Positions 36,964-45,403 of a stretch of 64,000 nucleotides of DNA are shown here, one piece after another. Origin of the DNA: an uncultured Prevotellaceae bacterium (GTDB lineage: Bacteria; Bacteroidota; Bacteroidia; Bacteroidales; Bacteroidaceae); assembly GCA_900313615.1 (NCBI GenBank), contig OMRP01000003.1, forward strand, positions 124,001 to 188,000, given 5' to 3'. The notes under the pieces are model-generated. The model was not told the origin of the DNA, did not search any database, and worked only from the letters and a program-made list of their open reading frames with translations. Every line of letters starts with the position of its first letter. The first letter of the stretch is position 1. A program made the translations under genes and the position numbers.

Positions 36964-38196
36964 CTAATCAAAAAATCCAGGTTGTTGATATTTAAATCCC
37001 AATTCACGGTCGACGGTGGCAAGGATGCCTTGCACCTGACCCAATGCAAACATACGCCCCAAGAATGAGTAACCGGCATTATAACCTTTCGTCTCGTCGC
37101 CTAGCATCGTCATGCCATGGTCTACACGCATGGGCAGGTCAGGATTCTCTTTTTCGAAAATACGTGCCAACTCGATAATATCGGCCCGTCCGCCAAGGTG
37201 TGACGCCTCGGTGAAGTCGCCGTTGGGGAATATGTGGCATGAGCGCAAATGAACGAAATGAGTACGCGAGGCGAATTTCTCAGCCATTTTCACTACATTG
37301 TTGTAAGCACCAGCCGATAGGGAACCCGCACAGAAAGTCAGTCCGTTGTGCTTGTTGGGTACAGCATCAAGGAACCATTGGATATCTTCCTCAGTACGGA
37401 CGATGCGTGGCAAGCCTAAAATCTCGATGGGTGGGTCGTCGGGATGAACGCACATGTTCATGCCATATTCTTCGCAAGTGGGCATGATGGCTTCGAGGAA
37501 ATATTTCATATTGGCTCTCAGCTGGGGTTTGTCGATACCTTTGTATAAGTCAAGGAACTCACGGAATTTCTGTATCGGTGCTTCGTCGTTTTCGCTGAAA
37601 TTACCGGACACAAATCCTTGTGTCTTGATGATGATGGTCTCCACTAAAGCATGGTCTTTCTCGGGAGTCATGTTCTTTGCCAATTCATCCACTTCGGCCA
37701 AGACGTTGCGTCCCTCCCCTACTCCATCCGGGAATTTGAACTGTGCCCATTCTTCACGTGCTCCCTCACGTTTGAGGATGTAAATGTCGAAATAGGCAAA
37801 TTCCGCATAGTTGAAATAGAGATTGCTGGAACCATTGGGATTTAGGTGGAGCAAATCGGTACGTGCCCAGTCGAGAACGGGCATAAAGTTATAGCAGATA
37901 CAATGAATGCCTTCAGCCGACAAGTTACGTAAACTTTCCTTATATACTTCTATCTGATGGTCGCGGTCGGGACCTCCATATTTGATTGTTTCCACCACAG
38001 GAAGACTCTCTACCACACTCCATCGCATGCCGTAACTCTCGATGTATTCACGCAGGTCGCGAATCTTCTCACGCGTCCATACTTCGCCGAGTGGTACATC
38101 GTGTAAGGCAGTGACAATACCTTCCACACCAATTTGTTTGAGCATGGCAAGCGTTATTTTATCGTTCTTGCCAAACCATCTCCATGTTCTTTCCAT
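36964..38196 (-). CDS. uxuA: D-mannonate dehydratase
   Basis: Converts D-mannonate to 2-keto-3-deoxygluconate in glucuronate breakdown. 410 residues against 394 in E. coli UxuA. Family sequence is evident: the start MERTWRWFGKND, GVEGIVTALHDVPLGEVW, VESLPVHE-type segment (here VESLPVVE), and metal-binding segments including CVHPDDPP, HLRSCHIFPNGDFTE and RVDHGMTMLGD. It is first in a two-gene operon with uxuB; the kdgK and kdgA genes that would complete the pathway are not in the window. Confidence 0.95.
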   Translation of the reverse strand: MERTWRWFGKNDKITLAMLKQIGVEGIVTALHDVPLGEVWTREKIRDLREYIESYGMRWSVVESLPVVETIKYGGPDRDHQIEVYKESLRNLSAEGIHCICYNFMPVLDWARTDLLHLNPNGSSNLYFNYAEFAYFDIYILKREGAREEWAQFKFPDGVGEGRNVLAEVDELAKNMTPEKDHALVETIIIKTQGFVSGNFSENDEAPIQKFREFLDLYKGIDKPQLRANMKYFLEAIMPTCEEYGMNMCVHPDDPPIEILGLPRIVRTEEDIQWFLDAVPNKHNGLTFCAGSLSAGAYNNVVKMAEKFASRTHFVHLRSCHIFPNGDFTEASHLGGRADIIELARIFEKENPDLPMRVDHGMTMLGDETKGYNAGYSFLGRMFALGQVQGILATVDRELGFKYQQPGFFD

Positions 38197-38226
38197 TTTT
38201 TTTCGTTTGTTTATTGAATAATGCTA

Positions 38227-38234
38227 CAAAAGTA
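38227..38234 (-). promoter_or_regulatory. -7 element of the uxuA-uxuB promoter
   Basis: TACTTTTG on the minus strand; predicted start near 38221, about 25 bases before the ATG. No TTTG at the usual -33 distance. Confidence 0.5.
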
Positions 38235-38323
38235 CAAATTTTTAGTTATAATCGTGCTTCAAAACGGAGCATTTTCTAACTCTTTTCACAAAAACGAATA
38301 AAAATGAAACTTTTCAAATGTGA

Positions 38324-38357
38324 TTTGTTGTGTTGACATAAATTTGTAGTACTTTTG
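38324..38357 (+). promoter_or_regulatory. Promoter of small lipoprotein gene
   Basis: TTTG (38324-38327) and TACTTTTG (38350-38357) with a 22-base spacer, slightly long for the consensus. It lies upstream of, and supports, the ATG at 38388; a possible TTG start at 38355 falls inside the -7 element. Confidence 0.6.
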
Positions 38358-38387
38358 CCTGCTGTAAACCAATACATCCAAGAATAC

Positions 38388-38837
38388 ATGAAACGTTGTT
38401 TGGGGCTATTTTCCTTTTTAGTAGCTTTTACTTATAGTTGCGAACATCTGCCAACATCGCATGGTAGCCAGGCGGAAAATGTGGTCGATAGTTTCTGCCA
38501 GACCTATTTTTCCTATCAGTTTGAGCGTGCAATGGCATTTGTCACTGATGAATCGCATAAATGGCTTATTTATGCAGCGAGCAATGTCCATCAGGAAGAC
38601 ATTGACTTAATGCGTTCACAAGAATCAACAGCGTCTGTTGATGTGAATGAGGTGATTGCACCTGAGAATGATACCATAGGTTATGCTTTGGTTTCCGTCG
38701 ACAATCACCTTGTCATGGACTCCATTGGTGAGGTCGGTCATATGCGAGACAATGCCCAGTATCGCCTGGGAATGGTGAAAAGGGGTGGCAAATGGAAAAT
38801 CAAAATGGATGGGTTGCCAAGAGAAGTGAAACGGTAA
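38388..38837 (+). CDS. Uncharacterised lipoprotein (149 aa)
   Basis: MKRCLGLFSFLVAFTYSC gives a lipoprotein signal with lipidated Cys18. The mature part begins with a helical stretch (ENVVDSFCQTYFSYQFERAMAFVTDESHKWL), then beta strands ending in GKWKIKMDGLP. This helix-then-sheet layout resembles the NTF2-like/DUF4878 class of small lipoproteins (inference). No function is assigned. It converges on tamL with 19 bases between stops and no visible terminator. Confidence 0.7.
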   Translation: MKRCLGLFSFLVAFTYSCEHLPTSHGSQAENVVDSFCQTYFSYQFERAMAFVTDESHKWLIYAASNVHQEDIDLMRSQESTASVDVNEVIAPENDTIGYALVSVDNHLVMDSIGEVGHMRDNAQYRLGMVKRGGKWKIKMDGLPREVKR

Positions 38838-38856
38838 TGTGCCCTAATTTTTTAGC

Positions 38857-41076
38857 TTAGAATGGCAAACCCACGGCAAAGTGAAATGCCGCATCCCTGC
38901 TCAGTTTGGGGTGGATGATAGGGAAATGCTCCTTCTCATCGTCATACACAGGGTTGATGGCTTTCATTCCCAAGTCGAAACGTAGGATAAAATAATCAAA
39001 ATTGAGGCGTAACCCCAAACCATAAGCCACGGCAATTTCTTTGTAAAAATCATTGAATCGGAATTGTCCTCCTGGCTGGTCGGGATAATTACGTAAAGTC
39101 CAAATGTTACCGGCGTCGATAAATAGTGCCGCGCCCAATTTCCATAACAACTTGGTCCTGTATTCCATATTCAAGTCCAGTCGCATATCGCCTGTTTGAT
39201 TGATGAAGTCAATCTTTCCATCTGTACCCTTGAACTTACCAGGCCCCAACCTTCTCACGCTCCATCCTCTCACAGAGTTGGCGCCACCAGAGAAATAGCG
39301 TTTTTCAAAAGGTAGGATGTTGGAATTGCCATAAGGATAAGCGATGCCCAGTCCGGCATGAAATACGAGGGTGTTATTCTCATCGAACCTGATAGCTTTT
39401 GTATAGTCAACGTCGGCTTTCACGTATTGTGCAAAAGCGATATTGAACAGTTTATATTGTCCATCATTGTTTTTCTTGAAATCAAAAGACTGCGCCGCCA
39501 AATTGAGAATGTTTCCAGCTATCTCAATGTTGGCCCTGATCGCATGGCTCCCGATGGCATATGACACGCCGAAACCAATGCGCATGATAAACAGGTCTTC
39601 ATAATTGTATCTAAGAATGGCGTTCCTATTTGATGAGTCGTCAAGGTAGTCAGTCTTGAACGTTGAAGATATCCACGGCATGTAAATATAGTTCAGGTCG
39701 ATAAGGTCGAGTTTGTAACTGACATTCCTATTAATCTGTGACCATCTATAGCGCCATGCCGTAGAGAATACGCGCCGGTGAAACTCCGGCCTGTTTTGTA
39801 GGTTGTATGTAACCGATAACTCTGACGAAGCGTTGTTGTTTCTCAGGAAATGCTTTGATAGGAAGGGAGCCATGAAACGCGGAAAACGCAACTTTGATTC
39901 AGCACCATATTCTATATAGTTACTGTTGGAGTATCCTTCAAGGCCGCGTATGGCCTCAAAGGCTCCACGGACCTGAATGGAGAATAACTCTGATCCATGG
40001 AAGAGGTTCCTGTTCTCATAAGTCAATGCCGCCGCCGCACCCAAGTCGCCTGCCGTGTTTGTTCCTTCTGGCGAGAACGATATTGTGCTTGGCTTGTTGG
40101 TGCTCAGTTGAATGTTACAATCCAGCAGTAAGGTGTCTTCCGTCTCCTCAAACCTGATATTGGTATATTTTACCGCCTGAAGCCTAGAAAAATTATTATA
40201 GGTCCGTTGCAGGTCTGTGGCACTGTAGGGTTTGCCCTCTTCGATGATGGTGTTGTTGGCGAGCACTGACGGCCGTAGACGTAGAATGTCGTCCGTGCCG
40301 CTGCCATAGTTGATTTTGCGTATGGTATATTGGGGATGTGGCTTTTCCGGCGCCCTATTGCTCTCTCGATAAGGCAGTAGAGTCATGGTGAGGTCAACGA
40401 AATAACCATTTCTCACCGTGTCGGCCTTAAACTGGATAAAATCTTTATGGAACCGGTAATAGCCGTTATCGTTTAAAAGAGCTGTAATTCTCTTCCGTTC
40501 AGCGTCGAGACCGGAGACTGTGAATTTCAAACCAGGTTTTAAAGTCCAAGAGGAGGATTCCTGTTTGGCAAGGAATGCTTGGATGGCAGAATCTTGAATG
40601 TTATAGTTCACCTGTCCCAAATAGTATTGGTGTCCGGGGTGAACCATAAAGAATTGTGTCAGTTTCTTTCCTTTCCTTGTCGTATGGTGTTCGACATACG
40701 CCTGCATGAAACCCTCGTTTTTCATGGCCATTGTTAGGTCATCACAGGAGCGGTGGGCCAGTGCGGAATCATAAAGGACTGGAGGCTGTCCGAATTTCTT
40801 CAATACCCTGTTGATCCATTTCGTTGAGTCGCACCCAGCTAAGGAGTATGTGCCCAAAGGGATGTTCAAGAGCGAAAACCACTTGGCGTTCGGTTTTTGC
40901 TTGACGTATTGTTTCAATGCGTCGGGATTATACTTTGGGTCGTCGGATAGAATGACTGTTTTTTTGAGAAGATATTGCCCGTCGGGAACGAATTTTGTTG
41001 TGGAGCAACTCACCATAATGGCGCCCCACAAACAAACGAAGCACAAACTTCCGGCAATATCTTTTATCTTTTTCAT
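38857..41076 (-). CDS. tamL: TamL: lipoprotein-type BamA/TamA family outer-membrane assembly protein
   Basis: From ATG 41076 (MKKIKDIAGSL) it has 739 residues, with a lipobox IMVSC and lipidated Cys24, a feature that distinguishes Bacteroidetes TamL from proteobacterial TamA. POTRA-like periplasmic domains fill about residues 60-330 (for example LRPSVLANNTIIEEGKPYSATDLQRTYNN). The C-terminal half is a 16-strand D15/Omp85 barrel, with the family loop motif VRGW and a final aromatic strand ending HFAVGLPF. It is expected to insert outer-membrane proteins together with TamB. The promoter at 41089-41120 fixes the start; a frame open to 41166 begins upstream of it. Confidence 0.88.
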   Translation of the reverse strand: MKKIKDIAGSLCFVCLWGAIMVSCSTTKFVPDGQYLLKKTVILSDDPKYNPDALKQYVKQKPNAKWFSLLNIPLGTYSLAGCDSTKWINRVLKKFGQPPVLYDSALAHRSCDDLTMAMKNEGFMQAYVEHHTTRKGKKLTQFFMVHPGHQYYLGQVNYNIQDSAIQAFLAKQESSSWTLKPGLKFTVSGLDAERKRITALLNDNGYYRFHKDFIQFKADTVRNGYFVDLTMTLLPYRESNRAPEKPHPQYTIRKINYGSGTDDILRLRPSVLANNTIIEEGKPYSATDLQRTYNNFSRLQAVKYTNIRFEETEDTLLLDCNIQLSTNKPSTISFSPEGTNTAGDLGAAAALTYENRNLFHGSELFSIQVRGAFEAIRGLEGYSNSNYIEYGAESKLRFPRFMAPFLSKHFLRNNNASSELSVTYNLQNRPEFHRRVFSTAWRYRWSQINRNVSYKLDLIDLNYIYMPWISSTFKTDYLDDSSNRNAILRYNYEDLFIMRIGFGVSYAIGSHAIRANIEIAGNILNLAAQSFDFKKNNDGQYKLFNIAFAQYVKADVDYTKAIRFDENNTLVFHAGLGIAYPYGNSNILPFEKRYFSGGANSVRGWSVRRLGPGKFKGTDGKIDFINQTGDMRLDLNMEYRTKLLWKLGAALFIDAGNIWTLRNYPDQPGGQFRFNDFYKEIAVAYGLGLRLNFDYFILRFDLGMKAINPVYDDEKEHFPIIHPKLSRDAAFHFAVGLPF

Positions 41077-41088
41077 AAGAAACGACTG

Positions 41089-41120
41089 CAAAGTTACGAA
41101 TAAACAAGGGAAGGACCAAA
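41089..41120 (-). promoter_or_regulatory. tamL promoter
   Basis: Minus strand TTTG (41117-41120), 20-base spacer, TAACTTTG (41089-41096), an exact consensus fit. Transcription should begin near 41083, only about 7 bases before the ATG. Confidence 0.8.
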
Positions 41121-41237
41121 TTTTTTGGACTATTCCGAGTAGCCCGCGTAAACCAAAAGTTAGCATTTTTTATCTACAGCACGCATGATATTTAGTTTTT
41201 TTATCCCCTCTATTCCCCTTTTGTCGGAGAAAAGCCT

Positions 41238-41245
41238 TAATTTTG
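41238..41245 (+). promoter_or_regulatory. -7-like element touching the TrmH-family gene start
   Basis: TAATTTTG ends 4 bases before the ATG at 41250, so if it is used the transcript would be leaderless or nearly so. A TTTG at 41220-41223 is only 14 bases away, shorter than the normal spacer. Confidence 0.45.
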
Positions 41246-41249
41246 CAGC

Positions 41250-42020
41250 ATGTTAAGTAAGAATCTCGTCAAGAAAGTTCATCAACTGTCGATGAAGAAG
41301 TATCGCGACCAGACCCATCAGTTCGTGGCTGAGGGACCGAAGGTATGCCGTGACTTATTAGGCTGTACACGGCTTAGCCTCATGGTGTGTACTGATTCAT
41401 TCGATGTGGAAGGCATTGCGCCAGAAGTAGTGGTGCGTGTCTCTGAAGATGAACTGCGTAAGGTGAGTCTTTTGCAGCATCCCCAACAGGTGCTATGCGT
41501 TTTTGACAAGATCGAACCCTCCATTTCTGTAGATGATGTGATTAATAACAGCCCAGACCATCTTACATTGCTATTGGATGGCGTGCAAGACCCTGGAAAC
41601 ATGGGAACCATCATCCGTATTGCAGATTGGTTTGGGGTCGAAAATATAGTATGTAGTCACCAAAGCGCGGATGTGTGGAACCCCAAGGTGGTACAAGCCA
41701 CGATGGGCAGCATTGCTCGCGTAAACGTGTTTTATGCAGACCTTCAAAAGCTGTTGGCGGAAAGAATGGGAAAATTACCCGTTTATGGCACTTTCCTTGA
41801 TGGCGAGTCTTTGGGTACACTGCCTCTTACGAGAGGAGGACTCTTGGTGATGGGCAATGAAGGGCGTGGCATCAGCGACGAACTGCGTCAATATATTGAC
41901 CATCCAATCTTGATACCCAGTTACCCGCCTGGTCATGAAACTGCGGACAGTCTGAACGTGGCTATCGCCACTGCCATTATGTGTCACGAATTTAGAAGAA
42001 AATATGGAAGAACTGATTAA
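41250..42020 (+). CDS. TrmH/SpoU-family RNA 2'-O-methyltransferase
   Basis: 256 residues. The N-terminal L30e-like substrate-binding domain (KKYRDQTHQFVAEGPKV) precedes the SPOUT knotted methyltransferase domain. SPOUT motifs: LDGVQDPGNMGTIIRIAD (motif 1, near 110), VMGNEGRGIS (motif 2) and IPSYPPGHETADSLNVAIATAI (motif 3, C-terminal knot; written in part). It methylates the 2'-hydroxyl of a tRNA or rRNA ribose using SAM; the target base cannot be told. The family's conserved N-terminal MLSKN supports this start. Its end overlaps the next gene by 17 bases. Confidence 0.9.
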   Translation: MLSKNLVKKVHQLSMKKYRDQTHQFVAEGPKVCRDLLGCTRLSLMVCTDSFDVEGIAPEVVVRVSEDELRKVSLLQHPQQVLCVFDKIEPSISVDDVINNSPDHLTLLLDGVQDPGNMGTIIRIADWFGVENIVCSHQSADVWNPKVVQATMGSIARVNVFYADLQKLLAERMGKLPVYGTFLDGESLGTLPLTRGGLLVMGNEGRGISDELRQYIDHPILIPSYPPGHETADSLNVAIATAIMCHEFRRKYGRTD

Positions 42021-42945
42021 ACATAGAAGCATCAAAAGTTGTATTGCCGCGGCATGGCATACATGGCGCGATGATGCAAGTACTATTTTGCGTAGTACGT
42101 GGGTGCCCATCATGGTCACCTCTTTGGCAGGTACGCTCCATTCACTCGTTCATTTGAGTGATGCCACGATGATTCATTTTCGTGAATCCCAGTCCGTTTT
42201 CAGTATCTTGTTAATGGGCCTTTCAGCCCTTGGCATGGTGGCAGGTATGGTATGGTTGTTGTCGCGCCTTTACAATTTCCTCAACCAAAAAGGAAGAGCA
42301 TTCAACAAACGACGTTCGGCTGTCAATGTTATAGGTTACCTTATTGCTTCCGCGTTAGTTATTGTTATCGTCATAGGTGTTCTCGCTATATCTGGTATAC
42401 CATTCTCCCCCGCTCCACCTAGTCCACAGGCAGCTATGCTCATTCCCGAAGGAGTGATGGAAACTCAGCCTTTCACCATGCTTGACATACCATGGTGGGT
42501 ATGGCATTTAGGCGGTGGAGTTTTGATTTTAGTGTTATTGTTGCCTTTGGCGCATCATAGCATTCGTTACCAAATGGAACCTAATACCCTTTACCTGCAG
42601 CATTTGGGTAAGGGCCTGAAAAATGGTGTGAGAAACTGGGGCTTTCTCTTTGGCACTTCCTTTGTCACGGCTATGGTATTGACTTTGGTTAGTATCATTC
42701 CTGCCCTACCCCTTTTTTTGCTCCACGCCGCTGAAGCGCGTTCTACGGTGGGTGTTATCGACGGAGACCCCAGTGGCATGCCATCGAGCATCCCTTGGCT
42801 CTATGCCATCACTTCATTCATCGTTGGCATCATTTTGCTCTATGTTTGGCAAATCTTTGTCTTGGCACAGACTTTTGCCGTCATGAGACTGAAAAATGAT
42901 GTCCCACCACAATTTTCCACAGAGTCTATACCCACAGAGTCATGA
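42004..42945 (+). CDS. Uncharacterised multi-pass membrane protein
   Basis: 313 residues with five or six hydrophobic helices, at about 60-90, 105-130, 160-185, 215-240 and 265-300. The N-terminal 30 residues ([23 protein letters not shown]) are amphipathic and probably cytoplasmic. I do not recognise a family or catalytic motif. The start overlaps the TrmH-family gene by 17 bases and the stop overlaps hisB by four, so the three genes appear translationally coupled. It could be a DUF4013-like or stress membrane protein, but I cannot support a function. Confidence 0.75.
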   Translation: MEELIKHRSIKSCIAAAWHTWRDDASTILRSTWVPIMVTSLAGTLHSLVHLSDATMIHFRESQSVFSILLMGLSALGMVAGMVWLLSRLYNFLNQKGRAFNKRRSAVNVIGYLIASALVIVIVIGVLAISGIPFSPAPPSPQAAMLIPEGVMETQPFTMLDIPWWVWHLGGGVLILVLLLPLAHHSIRYQMEPNTLYLQHLGKGLKNGVRNWGFLFGTSFVTAMVLTLVSIIPALPLFLLHAAEARSTVGVIDGDPSGMPSSIPWLYAITSFIVGIILLYVWQIFVLAQTFAVMRLKNDVPPQFSTESIPTES

Positions 42946-44015
42946 AAAAGAGACTATTATTCATCGATCGTGATGGCACACTCATCGATGAGCCTGCCGA
43001 TGAGCAGATTGACAGCTTTGAGAAACTGCGTTTCAAGACTGGTGCTATCACCAACTTGTCTTTCATAGCCAAAAACCTCGATTTCGAACTGATCATGGTG
43101 AGCAACCAAGATGGTTTGGGCACCTTTTCTTTTCCGGAAGACACGTTTTGGCCCGTCCAGAATTTCATTTTGCAGACGTTGGAAGGCGAAGGTATACATT
43201 TTAATGCCATTCATGTCGACAGGCATTTTCCAGAAGATAACCATCCCAACCGAAAACCAGGCATAGGCATGCTGAAGGGTTATCTGGACAACGATGCATA
43301 CGACATTGCCAAAAGTTGGGTGATTGGTGACCGTGAAACAGACCGGCAGTTGGCAAAGAACCTTGGTTGTGGCGTGTTCATACTTGATGAAGATGGTATG
43401 ACATGGGATAAAGTCTCGGAATTATTGTTTGCCGGTGAGCGAAAGGTGGAGGTAAGTAGAAAAACAAAGGAGACTGATATTGTCGTAGAACTCAATCTCG
43501 ACGGTCATGGCCGCTGTGATATCAATACGGGTTTGGGATTTTTCGACCATATGCTCGAACAGATAGGCAAGCATGGAATGATGGATTTGCATTTATGTTG
43601 CAAAGGAGACTTGCATGTTGACGAGCACCATACTATCGAGGACACAGCCATTGTTTTGGGTGAGTGCCTACGTAAGGGATTGGGTGACAAGCGAGGCATT
43701 GAACGTTATGGCTACTGCTTGCCTATGGATGATTGTCTGTGCACAGTGGCGCTTGATTTTGGCGGTCGTCCGTGGTTAGTATGGGACTGCACCTTCCAGC
43801 GTGAGCGCATAGGTGACGTACCCACTGAGATGTTCCACCACTTCTTTAAGAGTCTTAGCGATGCCGCTCAGATGAACCTGAATATCCGTGCCGAAGGTAC
43901 CAATGAGCATCACAAAATAGAAGGTGTGTTCAAAGCCTTAGCTCGTGCCCTACGCATGGCCGTGCGTCGTGACATCAGCCATTTTGAACTGCCATCAACA
44001 AAGGGGATGCTATAA
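42942..44015 (+). CDS. hisB: Bifunctional histidinol-phosphatase / imidazoleglycerol-phosphate dehydratase
   Basis: 357 residues, as in E. coli HisB. Residues 1-165 are the HAD-type phosphatase (nucleophile Asp9 in [13 protein letters not shown] loop). Residues about 170-357 are the dehydratase, with its three His-rich motifs HHTIED, FHHFF and EHHKIE. It catalyses steps 6 and 8 of histidine synthesis. In the phosphatase, the zinc-binding loop of E. coli (Cys93, His95, Cys101, Cys103) reads Asp93, His95, His101, Asn103 here. It is separated from hisGDC by a reversed transglycosylase gene and is coupled instead to a membrane protein gene (ATGA overlap). Confidence 0.95.
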   Translation: MKKRLLFIDRDGTLIDEPADEQIDSFEKLRFKTGAITNLSFIAKNLDFELIMVSNQDGLGTFSFPEDTFWPVQNFILQTLEGEGIHFNAIHVDRHFPEDNHPNRKPGIGMLKGYLDNDAYDIAKSWVIGDRETDRQLAKNLGCGVFILDEDGMTWDKVSELLFAGERKVEVSRKTKETDIVVELNLDGHGRCDINTGLGFFDHMLEQIGKHGMMDLHLCCKGDLHVDEHHTIEDTAIVLGECLRKGLGDKRGIERYGYCLPMDDCLCTVALDFGGRPWLVWDCTFQRERIGDVPTEMFHHFFKSLSDAAQMNLNIRAEGTNEHHKIEGVFKALARALRMAVRRDISHFELPSTKGML

Positions 44016-44074
44016 CTTGTTCCATTCGTCTTTGCTGCGCTTACTTCAATGAAGTCGAGCTCTGCTCTTCATCG

Positions 44075-45286
44075 TTAGTCGATTCTAAAACGGTGCGGTT
44101 TCGTTGCGCGTTGGGGTGTGGGTGACACACCACCTCGCGTGGGCATTGTTGCCGGTCCCGAGGATATGACAGATGGTGATGCAACACCTGAATATTTCAT
44201 GTAGCGCTGACGAACAAGTAAAACATAATTGTATGTTTCTGTGCCACGCATATAACCGTAACGCACCACAGGGTCACGGTAAAACTGTGGTTCGCTAAGT
44301 TTCAGGATAAATTGTGACACATCGTTCCATCGGTGTGGATTGCCACCATATTTGCGAGTCAGTGCCATGGCATCGCGTACATGGCCCTGACCACCGTTAT
44401 AACTTGCCAATACGAAATTCATGCGTTCCGATGGGTCCGGGATGTCTGTAAACAACCCTGACAATTCGCCGATTAGCCTGGCACCACCAGCCACATTGGC
44501 TTCTGGATTGAAAATGTTCGACACGCCTAGGTGAGCTGCTGTCGATGGCATAAGTTGCATCAATCCACATGCACCGGCCCATGAACGAGCCTGTGGGTCA
44601 AAACACGACTCTTGATACGAGAGGGCGGCTAACAACCGCCAGTCCGTACCCGCAGCCGAGGCATAACGCTGGAAGAGATGGTCGTAATTGGAAATAACTC
44701 CTCGCGCCTCACTGACGATAGGAGCATAGACATGTCTTTGAACCGCTTTTGAAGAGAAAAGGAAATCTTCAAATTGCTTAGCCTTTGCCAGTAATTCAGG
44801 TCGATACCAATGGTCAAAGGAATCGGCCAACTCCTTTGAGTCGTCACGTACTGCCCATGCCGTATTTTTTTCGTCGGAATAAACACCACAAGGCAACAGC
44901 GAGTCATTCAAAGCCAGCTCACGAGGTAACGGATAGATGATGGCATCGGCCTCTCCTTTTTTTAATCTGTTCACCATCTCCAGCGTATCCTGACAAAGTT
45001 CCACCCTCACCGAAACGCCCCAATTACGACAGAACCACTCACAAAGCATATACTGAGCACCCAATCCTCGGTTATGGTATTCATAATACACGTCGGGTTG
45101 AGACATGGTGAGGACAATCATCTCGCCATTGGTGATAATGTCGTTCCATGTAAATTGTCCCTCTGCCACTTCTTGTTTCTCTCCTTCAACAGTACCCCAT
45201 GGCGTCTTGTCTGACGGTTTCCTATCAGTACAATCCATTAGAAGGATGATGGTCATGAGTGTTATAAATATTGGAAATCTATTCAC
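44075..45286 (-). CDS. MltF-like membrane-bound lytic transglycosylase (lipoprotein)
   Basis: Two domains as in MltF: an N-terminal SBP_bac_3-like domain (about 55-200, with MVNRLKKGEADAIIYPL) and a C-terminal SLT goose-lysozyme-like domain (about 215-370). The catalytic Glu is in SYQESCFDP, followed by GLMQLMPSTA and LASYNGGQGHV. It cleaves peptidoglycan between MurNAc and GlcNAc. I prefer a GTG start at 45286: it gives a signal MNRFPIFITLMTIILLMDC with lipidated Cys19, whereas the ATG at 45256 leaves only eight residues before the Cys, and frames beginning at 45355 start upstream of the -7 element. That makes 403 residues. It is divergent from hisG. Confidence 0.88.
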   Translation of the reverse strand: MNRFPIFITLMTIILLMDCTDRKPSDKTPWGTVEGEKQEVAEGQFTWNDIITNGEMIVLTMSQPDVYYEYHNRGLGAQYMLCEWFCRNWGVSVRVELCQDTLEMVNRLKKGEADAIIYPLPRELALNDSLLPCGVYSDEKNTAWAVRDDSKELADSFDHWYRPELLAKAKQFEDFLFSSKAVQRHVYAPIVSEARGVISNYDHLFQRYASAAGTDWRLLAALSYQESCFDPQARSWAGACGLMQLMPSTAAHLGVSNIFNPEANVAGGARLIGELSGLFTDIPDPSERMNFVLASYNGGQGHVRDAMALTRKYGGNPHRWNDVSQFILKLSEPQFYRDPVVRYGYMRGTETYNYVLLVRQRYMKYSGVASPSVISSGPATMPTRGGVSPTPQRATKPHRFRID

Positions 45287-45315
45287 AATAATCGTATTGA
45301 CGCCTGATTTGGGTA

Positions 45316-45323
45316 CAAAAATA
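45316..45323 (-). promoter_or_regulatory. -7 element of the transglycosylase gene promoter
   Basis: TATTTTTG on the minus strand; start predicted near 45309, 23 bases before the GTG at 45286. The -33 region would overlap the hisG promoter. Confidence 0.5.
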
Positions 45324-45331
45324 CTACAATT

Positions 45332-45363
45332 CTTGCAAAATAGCGGGAAAACCACTAATTTTG
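45332..45363 (+). promoter_or_regulatory. hisG promoter
   Basis: CTTG (45332-45335, one change from TTTG), 20-base spacer, TAATTTTG (45356-45363). Transcription should start near 45369, leaving about 35 bases before hisG; there is no room for a His leader peptide. Confidence 0.7.
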
Positions 45364-45403
45364 CAATGTTTTTTAAGGTAAAGAAAGTAAAATAGAAAGA
45401 ATA

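Noticed and set aside
44016-44074. Possible terminator between hisB and the transglycosylase gene
   Set aside because: Only a 5-base-pair stem (ACTTC/GAAGT) without a T-run.
45369-45403. A histidine leader peptide upstream of hisG
   Set aside because: The predicted leader is about 35 bases and contains no start codon followed by His codons.
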